A DNA stretch of 38,326 bases from Pseudolactococcus hodotermopsidis (GTDB lineage: Bacteria > Bacillota > Bacilli > Lactobacillales > Streptococcaceae). Position numbers and translations under genes: made by a program. Within the stretch, counting starts at the first letter, position 1; the number at the start of each line of letters is the position of its first letter. A model generated the notes under the pieces. That model was given only the letters and a program-made list of their open reading frames with translations. It was not told the origin of the DNA and searched no databases. Location of the stretch: assembly GCF_011170085.1 (NCBI RefSeq), contig NZ_BLLI01000014.1, positions 1 through 38,326 of the forward strand, given 5' to 3'. Shown one piece after another: positions 14,468-24,773 of this stretch.

Positions 14468-15568
14468 ATGGAAATTAGTGAAATTCGCAATCAAATTGCG
14501 CAAAATACGGAAAAAATCGCCTCATTTCGAGAAAATCTCGACCTTGACCGCCTAGAAGAAGAAATTGCCCTCCTAGATAATGATATGTCAGACCCAAGTT
14601 TTTGGGATGACAACATTGCGGCGCAAAAAGTCGTTGAGCAATCAAATCTTCTCAAAGCCAAGTATCAGACTTTCATGGCAATGCAAGCCATGCACGACGA
14701 TCAAGAAGTCATGCTTGAGATGCTGGTAGAAGATGCTGACGAAGAAATGCAAGCAGAACTTGAAATGGAGCTTGAAAAACTTAGTAGTAAAATGCAAGGC
14801 TACGAGCTTGAAATGCTACTCAATCAGCCTTATGACCACATGAATGCTCTTCTTGAAATTCATCCAGGTTCGGGTGGCACGGAGTCGCAGGACTGGGGGA
14901 GTATGCTCATGCGCATGTATGAGCGTTGGGGCAATGCCCATAATTTCAAGGTCGAAGTGGTTGATTATCAAGACGGCGATGTGGCTGGGCTTAAATCTGC
15001 TACCCTCAAATTTACAGGCAATAATGCCTATGGTTTTCTGCGTTCTGAAAAAGGCGTTCATCGTCTCGTGCGCATTTCGCCGTTTGACTCGCAAAACCGC
15101 CGTCATACCTCATTTACATCAGTTGACGTCATGCCTGAGCTTGACGACTCAATCGAGGTTGACGTGCGCGATGCCGACATCAAGATGGATACTTTCCGCT
15201 CTGGTGGTGCGGGTGGGCAAAATGTCAACAAAGTTTCGACAGGTGTGCGCTTGACTCATACACCGACAGGCATTGTGGTCTCTTCCACCATGGATAGAAC
15301 TCAGTACGGTAACCGAGATTTGGCTATGAAAATGCTCAAATCTAAACTTTACCAGTTAGAAGTTGAGAAAAAACAAGCCGAAGTTGACGAATTAAAAGGC
15401 GACCAAGCCGATATTTCATGGGGCTCACAAATTCGTTCCTATGTGTTCATGCCTTATCAGTTAGTCAAAGATACGCGTTCAGGTTATGAGACGAGTCAGA
15501 TTGACAATGTTATGGACGGCGACCTTGACGGTTTCATTGATGCCTATCTCAAATGGAAAATGTTGTAA
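14468..15568 (+). CDS. prfB: Peptide chain release factor 2
   Basis: RF2 reads UGA and UAA and frees the finished peptide from the ribosome. The 366-residue product has the anticodon-like SPF tripeptide in [15 protein letters not shown] and the catalytic GGQ in [19 protein letters not shown]. Most bacteria interrupt prfB near codon 25 with a CTTTGA programmed +1 frameshift that lets RF2 regulate itself. Here that region reads without a break as [13 protein letters not shown], with CTCGAC in place of CTTTGAC, so the gene is one continuous frame. ATG 14468 has almost no leader and no clear ribosome site. ftsE follows after 70 bases with its own -10. Confidence 0.95.
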   Translation: MEISEIRNQIAQNTEKIASFRENLDLDRLEEEIALLDNDMSDPSFWDDNIAAQKVVEQSNLLKAKYQTFMAMQAMHDDQEVMLEMLVEDADEEMQAELEMELEKLSSKMQGYELEMLLNQPYDHMNALLEIHPGSGGTESQDWGSMLMRMYERWGNAHNFKVEVVDYQDGDVAGLKSATLKFTGNNAYGFLRSEKGVHRLVRISPFDSQNRRHTSFTSVDVMPELDDSIEVDVRDADIKMDTFRSGGAGGQNVNKVSTGVRLTHTPTGIVVSSTMDRTQYGNRDLAMKMLKSKLYQLEVEKKQAEVDELKGDQADISWGSQIRSYVFMPYQLVKDTRSGYETSQIDNVMDGDLDGFIDAYLKWKML

Positions 15569-15595
15569 GCCTGTAATCCGTCGGTAATAATGTTT

Positions 15596-15604
15596 TGGTA
15601 TAAT
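15596..15604 (+). promoter_or_regulatory. Extended -10 promoter of ftsE
   Basis: TGGTATAAT (15596-15604) is an extended -10 hexamer in the 70-base gap between prfB and ftsE, without an obvious -35. The leader to the ftsE ATG would be about 28 bases. Confidence 0.45.
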
Positions 15605-15638
15605 AAAATTCAGTACCTGAAGAAAGAATGAGAAAAAT

Positions 15639-16334
15639 ATGAGCAGTATTATCAAATTAAATAATGCGACAAAAAAATACAATAATGGCACAACGGCTTT
15701 ACGTAATATTTCAGTTGATATTGAGGCGGGAGAGTTTGCCTATGTTGTTGGACCATCAGGTGCTGGTAAATCAACTTTTATCAAACTTTTATATCGCGAA
15801 GTACCGCTGAGCAAAGGCGAGGGCGTTGTTGCTGGCTATAATCTTGCCAAACTCAAGAAACGTGAAGTCCCTTTATTACGCCGTTCAATTGGTGTTGTTT
15901 TCCAAGATTATAAGCTGTTACAAAATAAAACGGTTTATGAAAATATTGCCTATGCCATGGAAGTTATCGGTAAACGACCGCGTGACATCAAAAAACGTGT
16001 TATGGAAGTGCTTGACTTGGTTGGGCTAAAACATAAAGTCCGCTCTTTTCCAAACGAACTTTCTGGTGGCGAACAGCAACGTGTGGCGATTGCACGCTCT
16101 ATTGCCAATGCACCAAAAGTCTTGATTGCTGACGAGCCGACTGGTAACTTAGATCCTGAAAATTCTTGGGAAATTATGAATTTGCTAGAAAAAATCAATA
16201 TTCAAGGCACAACGATTTTGATGGCAACGCATAATTCACAAATTGTGAATACGTTACGTCATCGCGTGATTGCTATTGAAAATGGTCGGATTGTGCGCGA
16301 CCAGATGGAAGGAGACTATGGTTACGATGATTAG
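15639..16334 (+). CDS. ftsE: Cell division ATP-binding protein FtsE
   Basis: FtsE is the ATPase of the FtsEX complex, which activates peptidoglycan hydrolases (PcsB in streptococci) at the division site. The 231-residue ABC protein has Walker [10 protein letters not shown] (about residues 37-45), the Q-loop in VFQDYKLL, signature [14 protein letters not shown] and Walker [15 protein letters not shown], with a switch histidine in MATHN. ATG 15639 is preceded by GAAAG and GAG at loose spacing. The stop overlaps the ftsX start by 8 bases, so the two subunits are made together. Confidence 0.95.
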   Translation: MSSIIKLNNATKKYNNGTTALRNISVDIEAGEFAYVVGPSGAGKSTFIKLLYREVPLSKGEGVVAGYNLAKLKKREVPLLRRSIGVVFQDYKLLQNKTVYENIAYAMEVIGKRPRDIKKRVMEVLDLVGLKHKVRSFPNELSGGEQQRVAIARSIANAPKVLIADEPTGNLDPENSWEIMNLLEKINIQGTTILMATHNSQIVNTLRHRVIAIENGRIVRDQMEGDYGYDD

Positions 16335-17262
16335 AACATTCTTTAAACACCTGTGGCAATCAGTCAAAAATCTCCGCAGAAATGGTTGGATGACAGTGGC
16401 AGCAGTTTCTTCTGTGACGATTACACTCTTTTTAGTAGGTACTTTTCTAGCCGTTATTTTTAATACGACAAAATTGGCGACTGATTTGGAACATAATGTT
16501 CGGGTTTCAGCCTTTTTGAAAGTTAGTGTGCATGATAATGACGAAGAAATTGCCGATCCAAATGATACCTCAAAAATGATTGCTAACCCTGATTATCACA
16601 AAGTTTACGATGAAATTGAGAAAATTCCAAATGTGACCAAAATTACCTATTCGAGCAAGGAAAATGAGTTGGATAAGGTCGTTAAGACACTTGGCAAGGA
16701 ATGGAAGATGTTCACGGGCGATAGCAACCCGCTTTATGACCTTTATTTGGTTGAAGCAGACAAGCCTGAGAATGTCAAATCAGTTGCGAAAGCCATTGGT
16801 AAAATTTCAGGTATTTATCGTGCAGACTATGGTGGTACTAACACTGAGAAACTTTTTAGATTGTCAAATGTTATCCAAACTTGGGGACTTGGAGGTGCTG
16901 CTTTGCTCTTATTTGTTGCTGTTTTCTTGATTTCAAATACGATTCGAATTACGATTATGTCGCGACAAAGAGAGATTCAAATCATGCGTTTAGTCGGTGC
17001 AAAAAATGGTTATATTCGTTGGCCGTTTTTCCTTGAGGGGGCATGGGTTGGCTTGATTGGTTCAATCGCACCAAGCATTCTTATTGCCTTTCTTTATCGT
17101 ATTAGTTATGTGGCGTTTCAAAAATCACTTGCTCAAGAAGAACTATATCTGCTTAATCCGACTAGCTTTGTTCCGCAAATTATCGGTTTAATGATTGTGA
17201 TTGGTGTTGTGATTGGTTCAATTGGCTCGATCATTTCGATGAGACGTTTCTTGAAAATTTAA
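16327..17262 (+). CDS. ftsX: Cell division membrane protein FtsX
   Basis: FtsX is the membrane half of FtsEX and passes the ATPase signal to cell-wall hydrolases outside. The product of 311 residues begins [16 protein letters not shown], then a first membrane helix in MTVAAVSSVTITLFLVGTFL. A large extracellular domain follows, then three C-terminal helices (around WGLGGAALLLFVAVFLISN, EGAWVGLIGSIAPSILIAFL, IIGLMIVIGVVIGSIGSI), as expected for the family. ATG 16327 is chosen because streptococcal FtsX starts MI; AAGGAG ends 12 bases upstream. ATG 16318 is only 3 bases from that site. The downstream gap carries the glyQ leader. Confidence 0.93.
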   Translation: MIRTFFKHLWQSVKNLRRNGWMTVAAVSSVTITLFLVGTFLAVIFNTTKLATDLEHNVRVSAFLKVSVHDNDEEIADPNDTSKMIANPDYHKVYDEIEKIPNVTKITYSSKENELDKVVKTLGKEWKMFTGDSNPLYDLYLVEADKPENVKSVAKAIGKISGIYRADYGGTNTEKLFRLSNVIQTWGLGGAALLLFVAVFLISNTIRITIMSRQREIQIMRLVGAKNGYIRWPFFLEGAWVGLIGSIAPSILIAFLYRISYVAFQKSLAQEELYLLNPTSFVPQIIGLMIVIGVVIGSIGSIISMRRFLKI

Positions 17263-17279
17263 TGTTTGAAATAAAATGG

Positions 17280-17307
17280 TTGAAAAATATCAAAATTAAG
17301 TTATAAT
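17280..17307 (+). promoter_or_regulatory. Promoter of the glyQS leader
   Basis: TTGAAA (17280-17285), a 16-base spacer and TATAAT (17302-17307). Transcription would start near 17314 and run into the T-box leader. Confidence 0.7.
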
Positions 17308-17313
17308 AAAATA

Positions 17314-17458
17314 AAGCAATGAAGTCTGGTGGCGCAGGTGGAGCTAAAATTTAATACGAGTGCTTGGCAGTTGCCAAGAATTCAGGTGGAACCGCGTCTT
17401 TAATAGTAAGGCGTCCTGATACTAGAACACAGTGTGTTTTTGGTGTCAGGACGTTTTT
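17314..17458 (+). promoter_or_regulatory. Glycine T-box leader of glyQS
   Basis: The leader has the T-box sequence AGGTGGAACCGCG (17384-17396), which pairs with the tRNA acceptor end. Next comes a terminator of 11 pairs (CGTCCTGATAC at 17412-17422 with GTGTCAGGACG at 17443-17453) and a T run. GGC at 17331-17333 lies where the specifier codon is expected, matching glycine. A small hairpin CTTGGCAGTTGCCAAG (17363-17378) fits stem III. At about 145 nt it is short, as known glycyl T-boxes are. Uncharged tRNA-Gly should favour the antiterminator and allow glyQS expression. Confidence 0.85.
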
Positions 17459-17501
17459 GCGTTCTGTACGCCATTTTCAAACGAAAAAGATGGAGGAAAT
17501 T

Positions 17502-18449
17502 ATGTCTAAAAAACTAACATTTCAAGAAATTATCCTAACGCTCCAAGAATTTTGGAGCAAACAAGGTGCAAATCTCATGCAGGCTTACGATAATGAAGTT
17601 GGTGCGGGGACGATGTCGCCCTATACTTTTTTGCGGGCGAATGGTCCTGAGCCGTGGCACGCCGCCTATGTGCAGCCGTCACGTCGGCCAGCTGACGGTC
17701 GTTATGGCGAAAATCCTAACCGACTTTTTCAGCATCATCAGTTTCAAGTCGTGATGAAACCTTCGCCTAAAAATATCCAGCAACTTTACTTGGATAGCCT
17801 TGCTGCGCTTGGGATAAATGCGCTTGAGCATGATATTCGATTTGTTGAGGATAACTGGGAAAATCCGTCGATGGGTGCGGCGGGGATAGGTTGGGAAGTT
17901 TGGCTTGACGGTATGGAAGTGACACAGTTTACTTATTTCCAACAGGTCGGCGGCATTGAAGTTGATTCTGTCACGTCTGAAATTACCTATGGCTTAGAGC
18001 GTCTCGCCTCTTATATCCAAGAGGTTGCGTCAGTTTATGATCTCGAATGGGGCAATGGCGTGCTTTATGGCGATATTTTCACAGAACCCGAGTATGAGCA
18101 GTCAAAATTTGCTTTTGAAAGCTCAAATCAAGAAATGTTGCTGACACTTTTTGATACTTATGAGGCTGAGGCGACAAAATTGCTTGATTTGGGACTGGTT
18201 CATCCAGCTTACGACTTTATTTTAAAATCTTCGCATACTTTTAATTTACTCGATGCGCGTGGTGCGGTTTCTGTGACTGAGCGTGCGGGTTATCTGCAGC
18301 GTGTGCGGACAATGGCGCGTAAAGTTGCTCGGACTTTTATCAATGAGCGCGCAAAACTCGGTTTTCCTTTGCTTAAAGAGGCGCTTTTGCGTGATAAATA
18401 TCTCGGAGAAAATGGGAAATACACAGAAGTTGCGGGAGGTGACAAATAA
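17502..18449 (+). CDS. glyQ: Glycyl-tRNA synthetase alpha subunit
   Basis: GlyQ is the catalytic alpha subunit of the tetrameric bacterial glycyl-tRNA synthetase and carries the class II active site. The 315-residue chain begins [20 protein letters not shown] (ATG 17502 with GGAGG at 17492-17496). It shows [48 protein letters not shown] and [19 protein letters not shown], all well kept in the family. It is controlled by the T-box just upstream, and its stop codon shares one base with the glyS start. Confidence 0.97.
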   Translation: MSKKLTFQEIILTLQEFWSKQGANLMQAYDNEVGAGTMSPYTFLRANGPEPWHAAYVQPSRRPADGRYGENPNRLFQHHQFQVVMKPSPKNIQQLYLDSLAALGINALEHDIRFVEDNWENPSMGAAGIGWEVWLDGMEVTQFTYFQQVGGIEVDSVTSEITYGLERLASYIQEVASVYDLEWGNGVLYGDIFTEPEYEQSKFAFESSNQEMLLTLFDTYEAEATKLLDLGLVHPAYDFILKSSHTFNLLDARGAVSVTERAGYLQRVRTMARKVARTFINERAKLGFPLLKEALLRDKYLGENGKYTEVAGGDK

Positions 18450-20479
18450 TGGCAAACTATTTACTTGAAATTGGTCTGGAAGAAATGCCAGCACATCTGG
18501 TAAGCGCTGCGGCAAGGCAATTGGCAACACGTGTATCAGATTTTTTGATTGACAATCGTGTGACTTTTGAAACTGTGACAGAATTTTCAACACCACGTCG
18601 TTTGGCAGTACTTGTCAGTGGTTTAGCAAATGAATCAGAGTCAATCGACGAAGAAGTCAAAGGTCCATCTGCCAAAATCGCCAAAGATAGTGAGGGAAAT
18701 TGGTCAAAAGCGATTCAAGGTTTCTCACGTGGTCAAGGCGTGACACCCGATGATTTGGTGCTAAAAGGCGATTATTACTATGCCAATAAACATACTTCAG
18801 GCTTTAAAACAGCAGATATTTTAATAAAAATTGGTGCTGATGTGATTTCTAAGATGAATTTTTCAACTTATATGAAATGGGCAAACAACAATTTTCTCTT
18901 TATCCGCCCGATTCAATGGCTTGTTAGCTTGTTAGATAGCCAAATTGTTGCATTTACCTTGCTTGATGTGACGGCAAATGCAATGACGCGCGGTCATCGT
19001 TTTTTAGCAGATACGCCGATTGTACTTGAGCAGGCGACAGATTATGAAAATGCTTTGAAAAATGCTTTTGTTGTTGCTGATTCTGCGGTGCGAAAAGCCT
19101 TGATTGTAGCACAAATTGTAGAAATTGCTGACGATAACGATTGGACTATCTATCTTGTGCCCAATTTGCTTGAGGAGGTCAACAATCTTGTTGAGTATCC
19201 GACAGCTTTTATTGGTAATTTTGATGCCAAATATTTGGCTGTACCAGAAGAAGTTTTGGTCACGTCAATGCGTGAACATCAACGTTATTTTGAAGTTCGT
19301 GATTTAACTGGCAAATTGCAGCCGCATTTCATTTCTGTGCGAAATGGCAATGCTGAATTTATTGAAAATGTTGCGCGTGGCAATGAAAAAGTACTCGTTG
19401 CACGGCTTGAAGATGCTGAATTTTTCTGGCGTGAAGACCAAAAATTAAAAATTTCTGATTTGGTTGAAAAACTCAAAAAAGTCACTTTCCATGAAAAAAT
19501 TGGCTCCGTTTACGAACATATGAGACGTGTCAAAATGATTGCTGAAAAGATTCGCCAACAGGCTCATTTGCCAGAAGAATATGCTGAAAAACTTGACCGT
19601 GCGGCTGATATTTACAAATTTGACCTTTTGACAGGCATGGTCGGTGAATTTGATGAATTGCAAGGTGTCATGGGTGAAAAATATGCGCTATTAGCTGGAG
19701 AAGATGCAGCAGTTGCGACAAGTATTCGGGAACATTATCTGCCAACGTCTGCTGACGGTGCTTTGCCAGAGACAGCGATTGGTAGTGTGCTTGCGATTGC
19801 CGATAAGTTAGAGTCAATCTTGTCATTTTTCACAGTTGGTTTGATTCCGAGTGGCTCAAATGACCCTTATGCCCTGCGTCGTGCGACAGCCGGCATTTTA
19901 CGGATTATTGACAAGCAAAAATGGACGATTCAACTTGCTGAACTCATCGCTGAGCTTTATGAGTTGCCGCTCAATGGTTTCAAATATGCTAAGTATGATG
20001 AGGTTATGACCTTTATCAATGGTCGCGTTGCCAAAATGCTTGAAGGTACTGCGCGCCATGATATTGTCGAGGCTGTGCTTGCGACAAGTTCACTTAATGT
20101 GGCTAAACTTACTGCTATCGCTAACTATATTGACGTCAAATCAACTGAATCAACTTTCAAAAATTCAGTTGAAAATCTTGCACGTGTGTTTAACTTGGCA
20201 GATAAATTAGAAAATGAACCAAGCATTGATGAAACGAAATTTGAAAATGAGTCTGAAAAAGCTTTGTTTGCTGCAAGTCAAACATTAAATATGACAGCTG
20301 ATATTAACCAAAATATTACCCAACTTTTCAGTCTATCAAAACCAATCAGCGATTTCTTCGACAAAACAATGGTTATGGTAGAAGATGAAACGCTCAAAAA
20401 TAATCGTTTGAGTTTGCTTACTAATATTACCGAAAAAGCTAGTGAAATTGCTGATTTTAGGTTGATTAATACTAAATAA
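18449..20479 (+). CDS. glyS: Glycyl-tRNA synthetase beta subunit
   Basis: GlyS is the tRNA-binding beta subunit that works with GlyQ. The 676 residues start [18 protein letters not shown] and include [42 protein letters not shown], and GIPS-type [20 protein letters not shown] near residue 470, the family signature for the HD-like region. ATG 18449 uses GGGAGGTGA inside the end of glyQ. The overlap by one base indicates coupled translation. The DUF896 gene follows 17 bases after the stop. Confidence 0.97.
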   Translation: MANYLLEIGLEEMPAHLVSAAARQLATRVSDFLIDNRVTFETVTEFSTPRRLAVLVSGLANESESIDEEVKGPSAKIAKDSEGNWSKAIQGFSRGQGVTPDDLVLKGDYYYANKHTSGFKTADILIKIGADVISKMNFSTYMKWANNNFLFIRPIQWLVSLLDSQIVAFTLLDVTANAMTRGHRFLADTPIVLEQATDYENALKNAFVVADSAVRKALIVAQIVEIADDNDWTIYLVPNLLEEVNNLVEYPTAFIGNFDAKYLAVPEEVLVTSMREHQRYFEVRDLTGKLQPHFISVRNGNAEFIENVARGNEKVLVARLEDAEFFWREDQKLKISDLVEKLKKVTFHEKIGSVYEHMRRVKMIAEKIRQQAHLPEEYAEKLDRAADIYKFDLLTGMVGEFDELQGVMGEKYALLAGEDAAVATSIREHYLPTSADGALPETAIGSVLAIADKLESILSFFTVGLIPSGSNDPYALRRATAGILRIIDKQKWTIQLAELIAELYELPLNGFKYAKYDEVMTFINGRVAKMLEGTARHDIVEAVLATSSLNVAKLTAIANYIDVKSTESTFKNSVENLARVFNLADKLENEPSIDETKFENESEKALFAASQTLNMTADINQNITQLFSLSKPISDFFDKTMVMVEDETLKNNRLSLLTNITEKASEIADFRLINTK

Positions 20480-20496
20480 ATTGCTGGGAGAAAAAT

Positions 20497-20739
20497 ATGG
20501 TAACACCTCAAGATATTGAACGCATTAATGCGCTTGCACGTAAGAAAAAATCGGTTGGTTTGACAAAAGCAGAGATGCTTGAACAAGCTGAACTCCGTAA
20601 GGCTTACATTTCTGGTGTCAAATCAAGTTTGCGCCATCATGTTGAGTCAATCAAGGTCGTTGACCCTAAGGGGAATGACATCACACCAGAAAAAGCAAGA
20701 AAAGCGCAATTTGAAAAAGGGTTGCGTGATACTTTATAA
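20497..20739 (+). CDS. DUF896 family protein
   Basis: A small cytosolic protein of 80 residues in the DUF896/UPF0291 (YnzC-like) family. The family blocks [39 protein letters not shown] and [12 protein letters not shown] are present and form two predicted helices followed by a charged tail. No enzymatic role is established. ATG 20497 follows GGGAG with good spacing, 17 bases after glyS, so it is probably the last gene of the glyQS transcript. A terminator follows. Confidence 0.88.
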   Translation: MVTPQDIERINALARKKKSVGLTKAEMLEQAELRKAYISGVKSSLRHHVESIKVVDPKGNDITPEKARKAQFEKGLRDTL

Positions 20740-20742
20740 GTT

Positions 20743-20778
20743 AAAAAATCATGTTGACGTTTTTCAGCATGATTTTTT
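20743..20778 (+). terminator. Terminator of the glyQS-DUF896 unit
   Basis: AAAAAATCATGTTGA pairs with TCAGCATGATTTTTT, with ACGTTTT as the loop and a T run at the end. Confidence 0.8.
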
Positions 20779-21084
20779 AATAATTTTTTTAGAGAAATTT
20801 GGAAAGTTATTGTTTGCAGTTGATTTGGAAAATAGTTATTTCACATATAAAACAAATTTATTGATTATAATCCGCTTAAATAAAAGAGGAAAACTAACAT
20901 ACATAGGTTCATTTTAACATGATTAGACGAAAAATCGTAATAAATGTTGAAATAATTGACTTTCTTCTCATTTTTATGCTTAAATAATAATTGAAATGAA
21001 CATTAGTTTCGCAAATTAATAATTTGATTTACAACACACTAACCCAAAAAGCGAGCTAAATTTCATAGTAAAGGAAGTGATAAA
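20779..21084. other. AT-rich intergenic region before the Rpn-type gene
   Basis: About 300 bases with no credible gene. It contains a separated inverted repeat (TTCATTTT near 20910 with GAAATGAA near 20993) and a possible -35 TTGACT near 20958 upstream of the decayed nuclease gene. AAGGAAGTG at 21071-21079 is the ribosome site of that gene. Confidence 0.5.
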
Positions 21085-21938
21085 TTGGCAAGAAAATTCA
21101 GTCCAACACTAGATACACTTGGACGTTTTGTTTTGGATAACAAATGATATACACGTCGTTTGATTCACGCAGTTTTAGGGTTGGATGTCAAAGATTTAGA
21201 AATTTTGGATGGCAAACAATTCCGCCGAACTGAAAATGACCTTGGCGAATCTGGCATCTTCTACACTGAGGTTGATGTGCTTGCGAAATTGGATAATGGT
21301 AGTCAAGTGATTATTGAGATTCAGGTCGCAAAGCAAAAAGCGTTTTTGAAACGACTCTTGACTTATTCTGTTGAACAAATGGTTAATAATTTTGAAAAAG
21401 CACGTGAAACTGTCGATTCGACACACTCAGCTTATTCGTTTGTTCAGCCTGTTTATATCGTCAGCATTTTATTTGAAAATTTTTCAAAGACGATGTGCCA
21501 TTTCAAGATTATACTTTAAAAGATAAAAACAGCGAAACACCTTTTGAAGATACATCGGCTCAAGAACTTGTGCACGATGCTTTTCTTGAGTTGAAAAAGT
21601 ATGATGTAGATAAATTAAGTGGCGCTCTCAAACAATGGTTTCAATACTGGGCGAATCTTGATTTTGACGAAGATACAGATACGATTATTTTGGACGCAGA
21701 TAATCTATTAGATGAATCTAAATGGAATTCGGAGGAAAAGAAAATGATTTCAACAGATGTTAAGCGGATTGAGGATTATAAGGCTACTTTGGAGCAAGCA
21801 ATTGAAGATAAGGCAATTACGGCAGCTATTAGTTTCTTGAAAGACGGTCTTTCTCCAGAACAAGTAGCTAAAGGGCTTGAGCTCAGTCTTGATTTGGTCA
21901 AACAACTTCAAGAAGAAAATGGTCTGAAACATGCTTAA
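21085..21938 (+). pseudogene. Decayed Rpn-family PD-(D/E)XK nuclease/transposase
   Basis: The frame starts at TTG 21085 after AAGGAAG, with the family opening FSPTLDTLGRFVL. An in-frame TGA (21145-21147) interrupts it after 20 codons. It resumes with YTRRLIHAVLGLDVKDLEIL, the nuclease core YTEVDVLAKLDNGSQVIIEIQ (D and ExQ of PD-(D/E)XK) and YSVEQMVNNFEKARE. Near 21480 a T run has five T where six would be needed to continue as FKDDVPFQDYTLKDKNSE. The rest runs to TAA 21936-21938 with a C-terminal region (SFLKDGLSPEQVAKGLELSL) typical of Rpn/PDDEXK_2 proteins. Such proteins nick DNA and promote RecA-independent recombination; this one should be inactive. Confidence 0.82.
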
Positions 21939-22059
21939 TTAAAAGGTTTATCTTAGCACCTTTCTCGCTCCTGCTTTTTGTTTGGGGCATTTTTTATACA
22001 AAAAATAAAGCTCACACTCTATTGAGGTAAATCTTATTTGATATGAAAATTATGTATTA

Positions 22060-22344
22060 TATACTCGCTTAAATATAAAAAAAGTTATAAAGCTTTTGAA
22101 CTATTTTTCGTCAATTTTAGTCAACGGCTAAACCACGTTGTTCATAGCTTTTACGTAAGCCAGGCGACAAGGCGAAGGTATACAGGTATACGGTGCGACT
22201 TATTGTTCAATGCCTAAGCGATAAATCGCTTAGGCACGCTACACATAGCTACTTATCTAAGCGCTAAAGCGCAAAGATAGTAGCCAAACGACGAAGTGGT
22301 GGATCTAGTCTAAAGCGTAATCTTTTTATAGTTAAATGAGTATA
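22060..22344. repeat. BOX-like structured repeat (285 bp)
   Basis: The unit begins TATACTC (22060-22066) and ends GAGTATA (22338-22344). Its first and last approximately 45 bases are imperfect inverted repeats. Inside are a perfect 11-bp hairpin (22211-22236, loop TAAA), a second hairpin (22248-22284, GCTAC/GTAGC and TATCT/AGATA around GCGC-TAAA-GCGC), and a doubled GTATAC at 22178-22191. Ends in TATACTC and the AAACCACGT motif recall pneumococcal BOX elements. No open frame of note is inside. Whether it is a true BOX relative needs other copies from the genome. Confidence 0.6.
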
Positions 22345-22552
22345 ATATAAGATTGAAATTTGTGAATAGTAACACCTTAAACTGTTATATTCACTTTATA
22401 AGCAAAAAAACAGATTTCAGTCAATTCTTCGTCAACCATTGAACCGTATATCTACACGTTTGCGATTGATTTTCTTGTCTGCTCTATCTCAAAATATTGC
22501 ATTTCATTTTTACACTTGAACGCGTATATTTTAGAAGATACTAGACTTTTTT

Positions 22553-22582
22553 CTGAAAATTCTATTTAAATTATGGTATAAT
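22553..22582 (+). promoter_or_regulatory. Promoter of tkt
   Basis: An extended -10, TGGTATAAT (22574-22582), with CTGAAA (22553-22558) 18 bases upstream as a weak -35. The leader to the tkt start is about 55 bases. Confidence 0.6.
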
Positions 22583-22644
22583 TGAGTAAATACAAAATTA
22601 TAAAAGCGACTATAATTTAGGTAACAAATGAAAGGGAATCAAAC

Positions 22645-24630
22645 ATGACTTTTGACAATACCGACCAATTGGCGGTTAATACAATTCGCACACTTTCTAT
22701 TGAGGCGATTCAAGCAGCAAATTCGGGTCATCCGGGTCTTCCTATGGGTGCTGCACCGATGGCTTACGTGCTTTGGAGCAAATTTCTCAATGTTAATCCA
22801 TTGACACACCGTAACTGGTCGAACCGTGATCGTTTCGTCTTATCTGCGGGGCATGGCTCGTCTATGCTTTATAGCTTGCTTCATTTGGCGGGCTATGACT
22901 TGTCAATTGATGATCTCAAAAATTTTCGTCAATGGGGAAGTAAAACGCCAGGTCATCCAGAAGTTGATTGGGTTGACGGTGTTGAGGCAACGACAGGACC
23001 GCTTGGTCAAGGCATTGCAAATGCTGTCGGTCTTGCTATGGCTGAGGCGCATTTAGCTGCGACTTACAACCGTCCTGGCTATGAAATCGTTGACCATTAT
23101 ACTTATGCGCTCAATGGAGATGGCGACTTAATGGAAGGCGTTTCGCAAGAGGCAGCATCACTTGCCGCACAGCTCAAATTAGGGAAACTTGTCCTTTTAT
23201 ATGATAGCAACGATATTTCACTTGACGGACCATTATCAAAATCGTTTCCAGACGACATCAAAATGCGTTTTGAATCTTACGGTTGGCAGCATATTTTGGT
23301 AAAAGATGGGAATGATTTGACAGAAATTGAATCAGCGATTAGTCGTGCCAAGGCAGAAACTGATAAGCCAACGATTATCGAAGTCAAGACTATCATTGGT
23401 TATGGTGCTGAAAAGCAAGGAACATCTGCGGTTCATGGTGCGCCACTTGGTGCCGATGGCATTCTTTATGCGAAAAAATCATATGGTTGGGAGTATCCAG
23501 ACTTTACTGTGCCAACCGAAGTTACTAAGCGGTTTGATGACACTTTGCGTGCGCGTGGCGAGCATCTTGAGCAAGTTTGGCGTGAGACTTTTGATGCTTA
23601 TGCTGAAGCTTATCCTGAACTTGCTAAGCAATATGCTGATGCTTTTAGTAATAAAACGCCTGAATTAGAGCTTGGTAAATACGAACTTGGTACAAGCGCC
23701 GCCAGTCGTGTTTCATCACAAGAAACAATTCAAAAATTATCAGCTCAAATGCCCAATCTTTGGGGGGGGTCTGCCGATTTGTCAGCCTCAAATAACACGA
23801 TGGTCAAATTAGAGAGTGATTTTGAAGTTGGCAATTATGCTGGGCGTAATATCTGGTTTGGTGTGCGTGAATTTGCTATGGCGGCTGCTATGAATGGGAT
23901 TGCCCTCCACGGTGGTACGCGCGTATATGGTGGCACATTCTTTGTTTTTTCAAATTATCTGCTCCCAGCTGTTCGTATGGCTGCCTTACAAGAGTTACCG
24001 ACAGTTTATGTCTTGACCCATGATTCGATTGCAGTTGGTGAGGATGGTCCGACCCATGAGCCAATTGAGCAATTAGCTAGCTTACGCTCAATGCCTAATT
24101 TGAATGTTATTCGTCCCGCTGATGGTAATGAAGTGGTTGCTGCTTGGCGTCGTGCTGTGACTGAAACGAAACGGCCAACTGCCTTGATACTCACACGTCA
24201 AAACTTGCGAGTGCTTAATCGAACAGCTGAATTAGCTGAAGAAGGTGTTAATCGCGGCGCTTATATCATTTACAAAGAAAAAGGAGTGCTTGACGGTATT
24301 ATTATCGCGACTGGTAGTGAGGTAAAACTTGCGCTTGATACCGCCGATGAGCTTGAAAAAATTGGTAAATCCGTTCGTGTTGTCTCAATGCCGGCGCAAA
24401 ATATTTTTGATGAGCAGTCTAGTGAATACAAGGAAGAAATTTTGCCTAGCAGTGTGACAAAACGTCTGGCAATTGAAGCTGGTACTAGCTTTGGTTGGGG
24501 CAAATATGTTGGACTTAACGGTCAAACACTTACAATTGATACGTGGGGTGCAAGTGGCCCTTGCGACCGTATTTTTGAAGAATATGGCTTTACGGTTGAG
24601 AATGCTGTTAAGCTGTATGAGAAGATGTGA
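22645..24630 (+). CDS. tkt: Transketolase
   Basis: Transketolase moves two-carbon units between sugar phosphates in the pentose phosphate pathway, using thiamine diphosphate and a divalent metal. The 661-residue protein has the N-terminal [20 protein letters not shown], the metal/thiamine motif [17 protein letters not shown] (from about residue 153), DSNDISLDG, and in the pyrimidine domain [18 protein letters not shown] and [23 protein letters not shown] 22645 follows AAAGGGAATC. The gene has its own promoter and a terminator, so it stands alone. Confidence 0.97.
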   Translation: MTFDNTDQLAVNTIRTLSIEAIQAANSGHPGLPMGAAPMAYVLWSKFLNVNPLTHRNWSNRDRFVLSAGHGSSMLYSLLHLAGYDLSIDDLKNFRQWGSKTPGHPEVDWVDGVEATTGPLGQGIANAVGLAMAEAHLAATYNRPGYEIVDHYTYALNGDGDLMEGVSQEAASLAAQLKLGKLVLLYDSNDISLDGPLSKSFPDDIKMRFESYGWQHILVKDGNDLTEIESAISRAKAETDKPTIIEVKTIIGYGAEKQGTSAVHGAPLGADGILYAKKSYGWEYPDFTVPTEVTKRFDDTLRARGEHLEQVWRETFDAYAEAYPELAKQYADAFSNKTPELELGKYELGTSAASRVSSQETIQKLSAQMPNLWGGSADLSASNNTMVKLESDFEVGNYAGRNIWFGVREFAMAAAMNGIALHGGTRVYGGTFFVFSNYLLPAVRMAALQELPTVYVLTHDSIAVGEDGPTHEPIEQLASLRSMPNLNVIRPADGNEVVAAWRRAVTETKRPTALILTRQNLRVLNRTAELAEEGVNRGAYIIYKEKGVLDGIIIATGSEVKLALDTADELEKIGKSVRVVSMPAQNIFDEQSSEYKEEILPSSVTKRLAIEAGTSFGWGKYVGLNGQTLTIDTWGASGPCDRIFEEYGFTVENAVKLYEKM

Positions 24631-24647
24631 TGTGAACTTTAAAAAAA

Positions 24648-24679
24648 GTAAACTGCGACTATTTTTAGTTGCAGTTTTA
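24648..24679 (+). terminator. Terminator of tkt
   Basis: AAACTGCGACT (24650-24660) pairs with AGTTGCAGTTT (24666-24676) around ATTTT, followed by T residues. Confidence 0.7.
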
Positions 24680-24773
24680 TTGTTAGCTAAAATGTTCAGA
24701 TTACTAGCTTTTAATGAGTAATCGTCATGTATTATCTCATGCAACAGTCATTTTATAAATGATTGACTTGCTA

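Larger units (their letters stand above)
21939..22644. other. 706-bp gene-free region before tkt
   Basis: The left 120 bases hold a weak hairpin (AAAGGT/ACCTTT near 21943-21965) that may end transcription of the decayed nuclease gene. The BOX-like element fills 22060-22344. The remaining 300 bases are AT-rich and end in the tkt promoter; no coding frame is supported. Confidence 0.55.

Noticed and set aside
14519-14560. Programmed frameshift in prfB
   Set aside because: The frame is continuous and there is no in-frame TGA at the expected place.
22140-22290. Clover-like hairpins that might be tRNA genes
   Set aside because: There is no acceptor stem, no T-loop GTTCRA sequence and no CCA end. 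The stems belong to the BOX-like element.
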